NCBI RefSeq assembly: GCF_030287405.1
Contig: NZ_JASVVV010000003.1
Coordinates: forward strand, 427,116-491,115
Length of the DNA: 64,000 bases
Direction of reading: 5' to 3'
Source: Halalkalicoccus sp. NIPERK01
GTDB lineage: Archaea; Halobacteriota; Halobacteria; Halobacteriales; Halalkalicoccaceae
Positions 16,772-26,134 of the stretch are shown one piece after another. A program made the position numbers and the translations under genes. Under the pieces are notes generated by a model that saw only the letters and a list, made by a program, of their open reading frames with translations, searched no databases and was not told where the DNA came from. Numbering within the stretch: position 1 is the first letter of the stretch; every line of letters begins with the position of its first letter.

Positions 16772-17281
16772 ATGACGCGGCAGTGCGCCTCTCGACGGCG
16801 ATTCCTCGCGCTCGCCGGCACCACGACGAGCGCCGCGGTCGGCCTCGCGGGCTGTCTCGGATCGGGGTCGGGGTCGACGGGCCAGCCCGCATACGAGTCC
16901 GGCGACGTGCCCGACGACATCGACGGCGAGGAGCGGACGACCCAGGAGACGACCGCGGCCGAGGCCGCGGCCGAGGTGACGCCGCGGGACGACCTCGCCC
17001 CGCTCGACGGTCTCTCGATCGAAGATCACGAGTTCGTCTTCGAGAGCGGCTACGCCGGGTCGACGGTGCAGGGGACCGTCGAGAACACGAGCGGCGAGCG
17101 GGTCGGGACCGCGGAGGTCCGCGTGCGGGTCTACAACTCCGACGACCAGGTGCTCGGGCTGTATCTCGACTCCACGGGCGACCTCGACGGGGGTGCGGAG
17201 TGGAGCTTTCAGGTGATCCTGCTCGAATCCCCGGCCGACATCGCCGACTACGACATCACGGTCGTCGGCCTCCCCGACTGA
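16772..17281 (+). CDS. Tat-exported lipoprotein with FxLYD-like domain
   Basis: This 169-residue protein has a twin-arginine signal (ASRRRFLALAG) followed by a lipobox (GLAGC, Cys about residue 28), typical of haloarchaeal lipoproteins exported folded and anchored to the membrane. After an acidic, Thr-rich linker the C-terminal domain (about 85-169) contains VQGTVENTSGERVGTAEVRVRVYN, the FxLYD pattern of small extracellular beta domains. Ligand or partner unknown. Confidence 0.8.
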   Translation: MTRQCASRRRFLALAGTTTSAAVGLAGCLGSGSGSTGQPAYESGDVPDDIDGEERTTQETTAAEAAAEVTPRDDLAPLDGLSIEDHEFVFESGYAGSTVQGTVENTSGERVGTAEVRVRVYNSDDQVLGLYLDSTGDLDGGAEWSFQVILLESPADIADYDITVVGLPD

Positions 17282-17406
17282 CGCGGCGGAACGGGCCAGC
17301 GAAGCCGATGAGGTAAGGACGCGGGGGCCGATGGGGACCGTATGGACGACCGACCGAACGCGACGGAACCCGCGCGAATCCCGGACGCCACCGACGGACC
17401 GAGCCG

Positions 17407-18930
17407 ATGAGCGACCTCACCGACCGGGTCCGTCGCTCGCTGGAGGACGCGACCCGACGCGAGTTCGACCGGCGCGTCGAGACGCAGGCGGCGTTCCTCC
17501 GCGAACAGCTCGATTCGGGGGCGCTCGACAACGGCGACTTCGCGGTCGGTCTCGAACTCGAGGCGTACGCGACGGACGCCGACGGACGCCTCGTGGCGGT
17601 GCCCGAGCGCGTCCTCGGGATCGAGGGCTGTGCCGGGGAGCTCGGTCGGCACAACGTCGAGATCAACACCCCGGCGACCCTCCTCGACGGGGCGGGACTC
17701 GACGACCAGACGCGGGCGCTCCGCGGACGGCTCGCCGAGGCGAGACGGGCCGCCCGAACCGCGGATCGACGGCTCGTCCTCGACGCGATGTGGACGGTCC
17801 CGCCCGACGAGGGGAGCAGGGAGTACCTCGCGGCCGTTGAGGAGCGCGACGGGGTGGTCCTCGCGGCGAACATGCGCCCGTCGCCCCGGTACCACGCGCT
17901 GGACAACGCGATCCTCGCCGAACGCGGCGGCTCGATCGACGTCGACCTCCCCGGGCTCGAACTGTCGCTCCCCACGATCCTCGTCGAGTCGCTCGCGACC
18001 TCGATGCAGCCACACCTCCAGATCCCCCGCGCCGAGGCGTTTCCCGCGTACTACAACGCCGCGATCCGGACGATGGGGCCGGTGCTCGCGCTCGCGACGA
18101 ACTCCCCGTTCGCCCCCGCGGACCTGTATCCGGCGGTCGAGGGGACCGACGCCCACGCGCTCGTCGACGCGACGTACCACGAGCTTCGTGTGCCCGTCTT
18201 CGAGCGCGCGATCAACGTCGACGAGGAGGGAAAGGTCCGGTTTCCGGGCGACGTCGAGTCGGCGGCCGACGTGATCGACCGGATCGCCGCCGATCGGACG
18301 CAGGCGCCGTTCCTCTCCGAGTGGACCAGGGAGACGAACGACGAGTACACCGACCGGTTCCCGGAGTTCGAGCACAAACGCGGCACCTACTGGCGGTGGC
18401 TCAGGGGCGTGATCGGCGGCCAGCCCATCGACGGGGCGAACGACGAGCGCTCGCTGCGCATCGAGTACCGCCCGCTGCCCACCCAGCCCAGCGTCGAGGA
18501 CACCGTCGGGCTGCAGGCGCTCGTCGCCGGTCTGCTCCGGGGGCTCGTCGCGACCGACCACCCCCTCGCGACCCTCGGATGGGACGACGCGAGAGAGGGC
18601 TTCTACGACGTCGTCAGGGACGGGTTCGACGCCGAGGTGATCTGGATGACCGCCGACGGGGAGCCGACGAGCGATCCGGGTGCGGTCTACGGGGAGCTGT
18701 TCGACGTCGCCCGCCGGGGTCTGCGCGACTCGGGCGTGTCGCGCTCTGCGGTCGAGGGGTACCTCGCGCCAATCGAGCGGCGCGTCGAGCGGGAGACGAC
18801 GCCGAGTCGCTGGAAGGTGGCCCGCGTCCGCGATCGGATCGACGACGGGGCGGACCTCCGGGAGGCGATCCGGGGGATGCAACGCGAGTACGTCGAGCGG
18901 GCGGGCGAGCCGTTCGTCGCGTGGTCCTAA
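17407..18930 (+). CDS. Glutamate-cysteine ligase-like (GCS2 family) protein
   Basis: This 507-residue protein of the GCS2/YbdK type (carboxylate-amine ligase) has an early GLELEAYATDADG, the RHNVEINTPA segment, and central ANMRPSPRYHALDN. Family members ligate amino acids using ATP; haloarchaea use gamma-glutamylcysteine as their main thiol. This protein is longer than the usual haloarchaeal GshA (about 350-380 residues), so it may be a paralogue with another substrate. Convergent with the dgcA-like gene (stops 4 bp apart). Confidence 0.75.
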   Translation: MSDLTDRVRRSLEDATRREFDRRVETQAAFLREQLDSGALDNGDFAVGLELEAYATDADGRLVAVPERVLGIEGCAGELGRHNVEINTPATLLDGAGLDDQTRALRGRLAEARRAARTADRRLVLDAMWTVPPDEGSREYLAAVEERDGVVLAANMRPSPRYHALDNAILAERGGSIDVDLPGLELSLPTILVESLATSMQPHLQIPRAEAFPAYYNAAIRTMGPVLALATNSPFAPADLYPAVEGTDAHALVDATYHELRVPVFERAINVDEEGKVRFPGDVESAADVIDRIAADRTQAPFLSEWTRETNDEYTDRFPEFEHKRGTYWRWLRGVIGGQPIDGANDERSLRIEYRPLPTQPSVEDTVGLQALVAGLLRGLVATDHPLATLGWDDAREGFYDVVRDGFDAEVIWMTADGEPTSDPGAVYGELFDVARRGLRDSGVSRSAVEGYLAPIERRVERETTPSRWKVARVRDRIDDGADLREAIRGMQREYVERAGEPFVAWS

Positions 18931-18934
18931 CCGA

Positions 18935-19972
18935 CTACTCGGCGGGTCGAGCGCCCGTCCCCCGATCGATCTCCGAGAGGTCGATCCGTCCGCCGGGCAT
19001 GGCGACGCCCGCGTAGGGGTCCTCCGCGAGCAACAGCGAGCCGTCGAGGTCGGCGTAGTCCAGAAGCGGCGCGAACCCACAGGCGGCGGCGATCGAGGCG
19101 TTCGACTCGGTCATACAGCCCAGCATCGTCTCCAGCCCGTGGGCGCGCGCCGCCGCGAACATCGCCCGAGCCTCGCGCAGGCTCCCGCACTTCATGAGCT
19201 TGACGTTCGCGATGTCGGCGATCTCGGCGACCCGTGGGATATCGGACAGCGTCACGCAGGACTCGTCGGCGGCGATCGGAAGTTCCGAACGCTCGCGGAC
19301 GAAGCGCATTCCCTCGGGGTTCTCGGCGGGAACGGGCTGTTCGACGAACTCGACGTCGTACGCCGCGAGCGCCTCGATCTTCCGGACCGCCTCGCGCGGC
19401 GACCACGCCTCGTTCGCGTCGACCCGGATCGTGGCGTCGGGCGCTTCGTCCCTGACGGTCTCGATGATCTCTTCGTCCCTTCCCGTCCCGAGTTTGATCT
19501 TCAGCGTCGAGTAGCCCCGCTCGCGGGCGGTGGCGGTCTTCTCGCGCATCGTCTCAATTTCGTCGATCCCGATGGTGTAGGAGGTTTCTACCACCTCCTC
19601 GGGATCCAGCCCCCAGTACCGGTACAGCGGGAGGTCGAGCCGTTTGGCAACCAGGTCGTGCAGCGCGATCGACACGGCACACCGGGCGGCGGGGTTCAGG
19701 TTCACCCGCTCTCGCATCCGGCGCTCGATCCGCGCCAACTGGTGGGGGTCGCCCATGTCCTCGACGACCTCCAGGAGAGTGGGTAAGACGGCCTCGACCG
19801 TCTCGACCGTCTCGCCGTAGTGGGCCGAGGGTGCGGCCCCGCCGATTCCGACGAGATCGCCGTCGCTCACGCGAACGACTACGTTCTCCGCCGTCTCGGT
19901 CGTCCCCCGCGAGATCGTAAACGGGAACTCGAGCGGCAGCGAGACGCGCTCGAACGCCGTCTCGAGGCTCAC
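18935..19972 (-). CDS. dgcA: Enolase-superfamily epimerase/racemase, DgcA-like
   Basis: This 345-residue protein of the mandelate racemase/muconate lactonising (dipeptide epimerase) group has the KxK motif K158/K160 (LKIKLG), metal ligands D185 (VDANEAW), E211 (VEQPV) and D236 (ADESC), and a later Lys in KLMKCG. Next to a DUF1611 gene, this matches the reported DgcN-DgcA pair, in which DgcA racemises N-acetyl-D-glutamate. The function as L-Ala-D/L-Glu epimerase is the alternative. A GTG start at 19972 overlaps the dgcN stop (GTGA), so translation is coupled. Confidence 0.78.
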   Translation of the reverse strand: MSLETAFERVSLPLEFPFTISRGTTETAENVVVRVSDGDLVGIGGAAPSAHYGETVETVEAVLPTLLEVVEDMGDPHQLARIERRMRERVNLNPAARCAVSIALHDLVAKRLDLPLYRYWGLDPEEVVETSYTIGIDEIETMREKTATARERGYSTLKIKLGTGRDEEIIETVRDEAPDATIRVDANEAWSPREAVRKIEALAAYDVEFVEQPVPAENPEGMRFVRERSELPIAADESCVTLSDIPRVAEIADIANVKLMKCGSLREARAMFAAARAHGLETMLGCMTESNASIAAACGFAPLLDYADLDGSLLLAEDPYAGVAMPGGRIDLSEIDRGTGARPAE

Positions 19973-20982
19973 AGAAGCGCCTCCAACACCTCGTCGCTCT
20001 CGAACCGGACGGGGTCGGTCGCTGGCACGCCCAGGTCGGCGGCGTACTCGTCGACGGCGTTGCGGGCGGGCCCGTCCTCGACGATGTCCATCGTGTTGAG
20101 CGCGCCCGCGGCGACCTCCGTTTCGTGGACCGGCGCGGCGAGCCCCTCGTAGAGGTCGATGTAGGTCTCGACCGGCGGGATCGAAAAGTCCTCGTAGCCG
20201 TGGATCGCCTCGCGGCCGGCGGCGTGACAGAGCACCAGCGAGTCGGGCATCGATCCGTGGAGGATGCCGCAGGTGACCGCCGAGTAGGCGGGGTGGATGA
20301 TCGTCCCCTGGCCCTCGACGAACAGGTAGTCGTGCTCGTCGCCCTTCTCGACGATCATCTCCTCGACCGCGCCGGCGGTGAAGTCCGAGACGACGCGATC
20401 GATCGGGTTGCCCCACCCCTCGATCATGATCCCCGTCTGTCCCGTCGGGATCACGGCGGCGTCGATCCCCTGCTCTTGGGCCGCACGTGCGAGTTCCATC
20501 GAGACGGTCATCTTCCCCACCGAACAGTCGGTTCCGACCGTCAGGATCACCTCGGCGTCGACTTCGTGGGCGATCCCACGACTCACGGTGAGGTCCTCGT
20601 CGGGTTTTCGGACGTCCCACAGTTCGCAGTCGTTCTCCGCGGCGAGTTCGACGAACTCGGGGTCCTCCGAGAGGAAGTAGTGCAGTCCCGAGATCACGTC
20701 ACAACCCCTCGAGAGGGCGTTCTCGACGTCCTCGCGCCAGCTCTCGTCGAACCCCCCGCCGATCGGAGCGATTCCGATCAGGAGGGCGTCGGCCTCCTCG
20801 ACGTCGGCCATGCCCGAGACGATGGGGGCGTCCGGGACGCCCGGCAGGTACTCGTTGACCCGCCCCCCGGCCCGGTCGCGGTCCAGCACGGCGGTCACGT
20901 CGTACTCGCCGTACCGGATGACGCCGACGGCGGTCTTCGCGCGCTCGGGGAACTTCTCGTGTGCGAGAACTGCGACTTGCAT
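19969..20982 (-). CDS. dgcN: DUF1611 protein, DgcN-like (D-glutamate N-acetyltransferase)
   Basis: This 337-residue DUF1611 protein has an N-terminal Rossmann-like domain and a C-terminal P-loop-type domain with GTDCSVGKMTVSMEL (nucleotide/CoA-binding loop) and EGQGTIIHPAYSAV. Bacterial members named DgcN acetylate D-glutamate before racemisation by DgcA. The pairing and overlap with the epimerase gene support the same pathway here, making D-Glu usable. That this haloarchaeon encounters D-Glu is inference. ATG 20982 (MQVAVLAHEKF) is chosen over 20997. Confidence 0.78.
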   Translation of the reverse strand: MQVAVLAHEKFPERAKTAVGVIRYGEYDVTAVLDRDRAGGRVNEYLPGVPDAPIVSGMADVEEADALLIGIAPIGGGFDESWREDVENALSRGCDVISGLHYFLSEDPEFVELAAENDCELWDVRKPDEDLTVSRGIAHEVDAEVILTVGTDCSVGKMTVSMELARAAQEQGIDAAVIPTGQTGIMIEGWGNPIDRVVSDFTAGAVEEMIVEKGDEHDYLFVEGQGTIIHPAYSAVTCGILHGSMPDSLVLCHAAGREAIHGYEDFSIPPVETYIDLYEGLAAPVHETEVAAGALNTMDIVEDGPARNAVDEYAADLGVPATDPVRFESDEVLEALL

Positions 20983-21129
20983 ACCGGAGGGAGGCACAAG
21001 GGGATGTTAACCCTTTAGATGCCGACCGCGCCGCGGGGCGTCCCCGGCCGTCCCGTCCGGTACGGCACACCTGTCTCTCATTCTATCAGTATCGGAACGT
21101 ATACCCCTATCCATTCCGTAAGTTATCGT

Positions 21130-22305
21130 ATGATCTCCCTCTTCTTGGCGCTGGGCATGTTGGCGGCGGTGTTCGTCGGGTTCAACATCGGCGGGTCGTC
21201 GACGGGTGTCGCGTGGGGACCGTCGGTCGGTGCGCGGATCATCGACAAGACGGCGGCCGCGGCGCTCATGACGTTCTTCGTCTTCTTCGGCGGGTGGACG
21301 GTCGGGCGCAACGTGATCGAGACCCTCGGCGGCGAGGTCGTCCCGCAGACGGTCTTCACGATCGAGGCGAGCATCGTCGTCCTCTTCTTCATCGGGCTCG
21401 GGATGCTCCTGGCCAACGTCTACGGCGTGCCGGTCTCGACCTCGATGACGGCCGTCGGCGCGATTTCGGGCCTCGGATTGGCGACGGGGACGCTCGACAT
21501 GGAGGTGCTGGGCGGAATCGTCGTCTGGTGGATGGTCGCGCCGATCGTCGGGTTCTGGTGTGGGGCCGTCGTCGGCCGGTATCTCTACCCCTACCTCGAC
21601 CGAAAGGTCGCCCTCGAGCAATCGGAGGGGCCCCTGCTCGTCCTCGACCGAACGGGAACGGTCCCGAAACCGGCGCTGGGACCCGGAACGACGCCGAAGG
21701 AGGCCGCAAGCACCACGATCGTCGTCGCCATCGCCTGCTACATGGCGTTCAGCGCGGGCGCGAGCAACGTCGCCAACGCCGTCGCGCCGCTCGTAGGGGG
21801 CGGCCTCGTCGGCGTCGAGGGAGGGGTCGTCCTCGGGACGGTCGCGATCGGGCTGGGAGCCTTTACGATCGCACGCCGGACGATGGACTCGGTCGGCAAC
21901 GACCTCACGGCGCTGCCGCTTCTGGCGGCGATGATCGTCATGGTCGTCGCCGCGAGCATCACGACGTTCCTCTCGTGGCTCGGCATTCCGATCAGCCTCG
22001 CGATGGCGACGGTGATGTGCATCGTCGGCCTCGGGTGGGGACGGGCCACGCGGGTGGCGACCGCGCGGGACCTCGTGCGGGGCGACGTCTCGACGGACAT
22101 GTCGGTCGACGCGATCACGGCCGAGACGGCCGAGGAGATCCCGCGGGTCGGCGAGGAGGACCCCGAGGACCTCGAGGGCGTCCAGCGGCTGTTCGACGAG
22201 TCGGCCGTGATCCGGTTCGTCTCCTTCTGGATCATCGGGCCGTCAACGGCGACGATCCTCTCGTACATCGCGTTCGTCCTCCTGCCGATCGCGGGGACGC
22301 CGTGA
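21130..22305 (+). CDS. Inorganic phosphate transporter, PiT family
   Basis: This 391-residue polytopic membrane protein has the two PiT signatures: GFNIGGSSTGVAWGPSVGARI near the N-terminus and GASNVANAVAPLVGG in the second half. About ten TM helices are evident, with an acidic cytoplasmic loop (about 310-360). PiT proteins import phosphate, usually with H+ or Na+. The UspA gene begins 43 bp downstream on the same strand, possibly in one transcript. ATG 21130 fits the start of the first TM helix. Confidence 0.85.
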   Translation: MISLFLALGMLAAVFVGFNIGGSSTGVAWGPSVGARIIDKTAAAALMTFFVFFGGWTVGRNVIETLGGEVVPQTVFTIEASIVVLFFIGLGMLLANVYGVPVSTSMTAVGAISGLGLATGTLDMEVLGGIVVWWMVAPIVGFWCGAVVGRYLYPYLDRKVALEQSEGPLLVLDRTGTVPKPALGPGTTPKEAASTTIVVAIACYMAFSAGASNVANAVAPLVGGGLVGVEGGVVLGTVAIGLGAFTIARRTMDSVGNDLTALPLLAAMIVMVVAASITTFLSWLGIPISLAMATVMCIVGLGWGRATRVATARDLVRGDVSTDMSVDAITAETAEEIPRVGEEDPEDLEGVQRLFDESAVIRFVSFWIIGPSTATILSYIAFVLLPIAGTP

Positions 22306-22348
22306 CTCGCCGTCCCGGATTTATCGTCCCCCGGCGCGTAGGGTGGGC

Positions 22349-22768
22349 ATGATCGCTCGCGTCCTCGTCGCGATGGACGGTTCGGAGATGGCCGAGAAGG
22401 CCCTGGAGTTCGCCCTCGACGCCTACCCCGACGCCGAGATCACCGTCCTGACCGTCGTCGGCGCCCCGACGTGGTTCATGGGGGAGGCGACCGGGTTGGC
22501 GCTGGCCGACGACCCCCAGCAGGCGGCGGCCGAGCGCGCACGGCCGGTCTTCGAGCGCGCCCGCGCGCTCGCCGCCGAGCACGACGCCGAGATCGACACG
22601 ACCGTCGCCCTCGGACCGCCCGCCCGGACGATCGTCGAGCGGGCCGACGCCTTCGACGTCGTCGTACTGGGCGGACACGGACGCGACCTCTCCTCGCGCG
22701 TTCTGCTCGGGAATATCGCCGAGACGGTCGCCCGCCGGTCGCCGGTCCCGGTCACGGTCGTCCGGTAG
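22349..22768 (+). CDS. Universal stress protein (UspA family)
   Basis: This single USP domain of 139 residues has VLVAMDGSEMAEKAL at the N-terminus and the ATP-binding-type GGHGRDLSSRVLLGNIAETVARRSPVPVTVVR at the C-terminus. It probably binds ATP and acts in stress signalling; the target is unknown. It follows the PiT phosphate transporter by 43 bp. ATG 22349 is preferred over GTG 22343. Confidence 0.85.
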   Translation: MIARVLVAMDGSEMAEKALEFALDAYPDAEITVLTVVGAPTWFMGEATGLALADDPQQAAAERARPVFERARALAAEHDAEIDTTVALGPPARTIVERADAFDVVVLGGHGRDLSSRVLLGNIAETVARRSPVPVTVVR

Positions 22769-22875
22769 ATCGACGACGCGGTCCCGCGTAACCCGCTTTC
22801 GAACCCCACGACCGGATCGAATCGAACGACGGCGGTCCTGTACGCTTTTACTCGTTTCCTCCCTATGGGTACGAG

Positions 22876-24762
22876 ATGACTCTCTCGCGTTCGTCCCTCC
22901 TCGATATCGCTTCCTTCTTGCAGGCGGCGGCCGAGATCCCCGCCCTCACGGCGGGGATGCTCGTCGTCTTCGGGATCGTCCTTCTCGCGCTCGCGCTCTT
23001 CATCACCGCGCCGGTGCCGATCGACGTCACCGCGATCGCGGTGATGGTGGCGTTGATCGTCCTCGAACCGTGGACGGGGATCGGGCCCGCAGATGGCGTC
23101 TCGGGCTTCGCGAGTTCCGCGACGATCACCGTCCTGATGATGTTCGTCCTGAGCGAGGGGATCCGGAAGACCGGCCTCGTCCAGATCGTCAGCGCGAGGA
23201 TCTCCGCATTCGCCGGCGACGACGAGCGAAAGCTTCTGGGGTCGATCATCGGCGTCTCCGGCCTGTCATCGGGCTTCATCAACAACACCCCGGTGGTCGC
23301 GATCATGATTCCGATGGCGAGCGATCTGGCCCGCCGGGTAACGGTCTCGCCCTCGCGATTCATGATCCCCCTCTCGTTTGCCTCGATGATGGGCGGGATG
23401 CTGACGCTGATCGGCACCTCGACGAACATCCTCGCGAGCGACGTCTCGGCGCGTCTGATCGGTCGTCCCTTCTCGATGTTCGAGTTCACGAGCCTCGGCG
23501 CGCTCGTCCTCGTCGTCGGCTCGCTCTACCTGCTCGTCGCCGCTCCACGACTGTTGCCCGACCGGCTTCCCGCCGAGGGCGAACTCACCGAGGAGTTCGA
23601 GATGGCCGATTACCTCACCGAGGTGGTCGTCCGCGAGGACTCGCCGTTCGTCGGGCGCACGGTCCGGGAGGCGATCGAGGGCGAGGAGTTCGAGTTCGAC
23701 CTCGTCCAGCTAGTCCGGGACGGCGAGGTGTTCGGCGAGCCGCTGGCCCAGAAGACGATCAGACCCGGCGACGTCCTCGTGGTGCGCACCGGCCGGGACA
23801 CCGTGGTCGACATCATCGACGTCGAGGGGGTCGACCTGCTCCCGCACGTCGCCTTTACCGACGCCGACCTGGCCGCGGACGGAGCGGACAGAACCGAGCG
23901 CGGGACCGAGCAGGACCTCGTCGAGGTGATGATCCCGCCCGACTCCTCGCTGGTCGGCGAGACGCTCTCGAGTGCGAACTTCCGCGATCGCTACGACGCG
24001 ACCGTGCTCGCGCTCCGCCGGGGGCCGACGGTGCTCCATCGCCGGATGGACCACGTCGAACTGCGCGGCGGCGACACCCTGCTCGTCCAGGCCAGCCGCG
24101 GCTCGATCGAGCGACTGGGCGCGAACCGCGACTTCGTCGTTGGGAGCGAGGTCGCCCGCGCCGAGTACCGCCGCTCGAAGCTCCCGATCGCGCTCGCGAT
24201 CGTCGCCGCCGTCGTCGCGGTTGCCGCCCTCGATCTCTATCCGATCCTCGTCACCTCGATGGCCGGTGCGGTCGCGATGGTCGCGACCGGCGTCCTGCGA
24301 CCCACCGAACTCTACGACGCCATCGACTGGTCGGTGATCTTCATGCTCGCCGGGCTGATCCCGCTCGGGATGGCGATGGAGCGCACCGGCGCGGCGGCCT
24401 TCCTCGCGGGGCACGTCGTCGCGAACACGACCGCGTTCGACGCCGTGGTCGTCCTCGGGGTGTTCTACCTGTTCACGGCGCTGATAACGAACGTCGTCAG
24501 CAACAACGCCAGCGTCGTGCTCATGATCCCCGTCGCGGTCGACGCCGCGAACCGGATCGGCGCCAACGAGTTCTCGTTCGTGCTGGCGGTCACGTTCGCG
24601 GCCTCCTCCGCGATGCTCACCCCCATCGGTTATCAGACCAACCTCATGGTCTACGCCCCCGGCGGCTACCGGTTCGCCGACTTCGCGCGCGTGGGCGCTC
24701 CCCTCCAACTGATCCTCGCGGTCGTCACCACGCTGGGGATCGCCCTCATCTGGGGCGTCTAG
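22876..24762 (+). CDS. SLC13-family permease with two internal RCK_C (TrkA-C) domains
   Basis: This 628-residue membrane protein is related to the SLC13/ArsB/CitT group: N-terminal TM bundle (about 25-225) with INNTPVVAIMIPM and GTSTNILAS, two RCK_C regulatory domains (about 245-320 and 350-425) containing DSPFVGRTVREA and DSSLVGETLSSA, then a C-terminal TM bundle with NNASVVLMIPVAVDAA and GYQTNLMVYAPGG. Likely substrates are anions (sulphate, dicarboxylates), gated by a small ligand through RCK_C. It is convergent with the Vms1-like gene, sharing a CTAG stop overlap. Confidence 0.85.
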   Translation: MTLSRSSLLDIASFLQAAAEIPALTAGMLVVFGIVLLALALFITAPVPIDVTAIAVMVALIVLEPWTGIGPADGVSGFASSATITVLMMFVLSEGIRKTGLVQIVSARISAFAGDDERKLLGSIIGVSGLSSGFINNTPVVAIMIPMASDLARRVTVSPSRFMIPLSFASMMGGMLTLIGTSTNILASDVSARLIGRPFSMFEFTSLGALVLVVGSLYLLVAAPRLLPDRLPAEGELTEEFEMADYLTEVVVREDSPFVGRTVREAIEGEEFEFDLVQLVRDGEVFGEPLAQKTIRPGDVLVVRTGRDTVVDIIDVEGVDLLPHVAFTDADLAADGADRTERGTEQDLVEVMIPPDSSLVGETLSSANFRDRYDATVLALRRGPTVLHRRMDHVELRGGDTLLVQASRGSIERLGANRDFVVGSEVARAEYRRSKLPIALAIVAAVVAVAALDLYPILVTSMAGAVAMVATGVLRPTELYDAIDWSVIFMLAGLIPLGMAMERTGAAAFLAGHVVANTTAFDAVVVLGVFYLFTALITNVVSNNASVVLMIPVAVDAANRIGANEFSFVLAVTFAASSAMLTPIGYQTNLMVYAPGGYRFADFARVGAPLQLILAVVTTLGIALIWGV

Positions 24763-25637
24763 AGCCGGTAGAGTCGAGCGGTGAAGAAGTCTCGAAACGC
24801 GCTCTCTAGGGCGTCCTCGGGGTCTCCCGTCGCGTCGACCGCCCGCGTGACGTCGGCGTCGAACTCCTTTAAGAGGGTGCGCTGGCCGACGACGATCAGT
24901 CGGTCGGCGTCGCGGTCGGCCAGTGCGTCTCCGCACTTCTGGAGGTGGGCTTTCACCTGATTGTCCCGACGGCGCTCGAAACGACCCTGCGAGAACCCGC
25001 CCTTCGAGTGGTCGCCCTTCACGTCGCTCTCGAAGGCGCGAACCGACTCGCGTTCCGTTCCGCGATACTCGCCCATCGCGAAGAGGTCCGAGCGAACGAG
25101 CGCGAACGCGAACTCGCCCTCCGGGAGGAACCAGCCGTACTCGAGGTCGACCGTGTCGCCCCACGTCCAGAACGGATCGGGCGCGAGCGGGGGCGTCAGG
25201 GTGACGCTCACGAGGCCGGCGTCGTCGGCCACCGCGAGGCAGGGTTCGGCCCGCGCGAGCAGCGGGGCGCGCTCGCCGAACGCCGCCTCGCCCGCCGCGG
25301 GGACCTCGCCGTCGACCATCGCGGTCAGCACGCCCTCTTCGCCGGTTCGAAAGCTGTCGAGGCGGTCGAGGACCTCCCGGAGGCGCTCCCCGCGGAGGGT
25401 CTCGACCCCGCGGAACTCGAGATCCGACTCCTCGTCGATCCGTTCGAGGCGTCCCTCCAGGTCGCTGATCCTGTCCTCGAGGCGGTTCTCGCGCTCTTGT
25501 GCCTCCTGTCTCTCGCGGACGGCCTCGCGGCGGCGCTCGCGCTCGGCCTCGAAGCGCTCCTCGAGGCGGTCGCGTTCCTCCCGTAGCTCCTCGATGCGTT
25601 CCTTGAGTTCGGTCCGGCCGAGCAACCCGTCGAGCAT
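24759..25637 (-). CDS. Vms1/Ankzf1-like peptidyl-tRNA hydrolase family protein
   Basis: This 292-residue protein has an N-terminal coiled coil of about 75 residues (repeated ERLEER/ERERRREA) and a C-terminal eRF1-like domain with KGGFSQGRFERRRD, the glutamine-bearing loop proposed to release nascent chains from stalled ribosomes in Vms1/Ankzf1. It may act in ribosome quality control. The coiled coil could mediate oligomerisation or ribosome contact. Function is inferred from the motif alone. Confidence 0.72.
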   Translation of the reverse strand: MLDGLLGRTELKERIEELREERDRLEERFEAERERRREAVRERQEAQERENRLEDRISDLEGRLERIDEESDLEFRGVETLRGERLREVLDRLDSFRTGEEGVLTAMVDGEVPAAGEAAFGERAPLLARAEPCLAVADDAGLVSVTLTPPLAPDPFWTWGDTVDLEYGWFLPEGEFAFALVRSDLFAMGEYRGTERESVRAFESDVKGDHSKGGFSQGRFERRRDNQVKAHLQKCGDALADRDADRLIVVGQRTLLKEFDADVTRAVDATGDPEDALESAFRDFFTARLYRL

Positions 25638-25663
25638 ACCGGTGGGCGGCGGCGGGCCGGCTT

Positions 25664-26017
25664 TTATCTTCCGGCCCGACCGGCAGAAACGATGTCCAGG
25701 AGCTGGGAGGCGCGGTCCGCCTTCGCCAGCAACACCTCGCGGGGGGCCGGTAGCGTGTCGACGTAGCCGGGGTCGAGCCCCTCGCGGGGGACCAACAGCG
25801 TGTGTTCGGGCACGCCGTCCTCGCCGTGGACGGCGAAGTGGCGCTGGGCGAGCTTCATCACGAGCGGGAGGTCGAGGCGCTCTACGCCCTCGCCGGTGGC
25901 GTAGAGCTGCTCGTTGACTCGCTCGTGGTGATCGCGGCGCAACACCGCGTGCTCGCCGTCGTACGGCTCGACGAACAGCCGCCCGACGTAGTAGCTGCGG
26001 GAGAACGTCTCAAACAT
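25664..26017 (-). CDS. DUF5802-like hypothetical protein
   Basis: This 117-residue protein, MFETFSRSYYVGRLFVEPYDGEHAVLRRDHHERVNEQLY, matches a haloarchaeal conserved hypothetical family (DUF5802 in my reading). There is no signal peptide or TM helix and no catalytic motif. It lies in a divergent pair with the DUF1405 gene (117 bp between starts), 26 bp downstream of the Vms1-like gene on the same strand. Confidence 0.7.
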   Translation of the reverse strand: MFETFSRSYYVGRLFVEPYDGEHAVLRRDHHERVNEQLYATGEGVERLDLPLVMKLAQRHFAVHGEDGVPEHTLLVPREGLDPGYVDTLPAPREVLLAKADRASQLLDIVSAGRAGR

Positions 26018-26134
26018 GCTATTCGGTAACACGTTCGCCGCGCGAGGATATAACGGTTGTGGGACATGTTTATGTCGAACCGCGAGTCGAGGACAGCGGT
26101 ACGGCTTTAGGGGTGGCACCCCCGCCCACGAACG

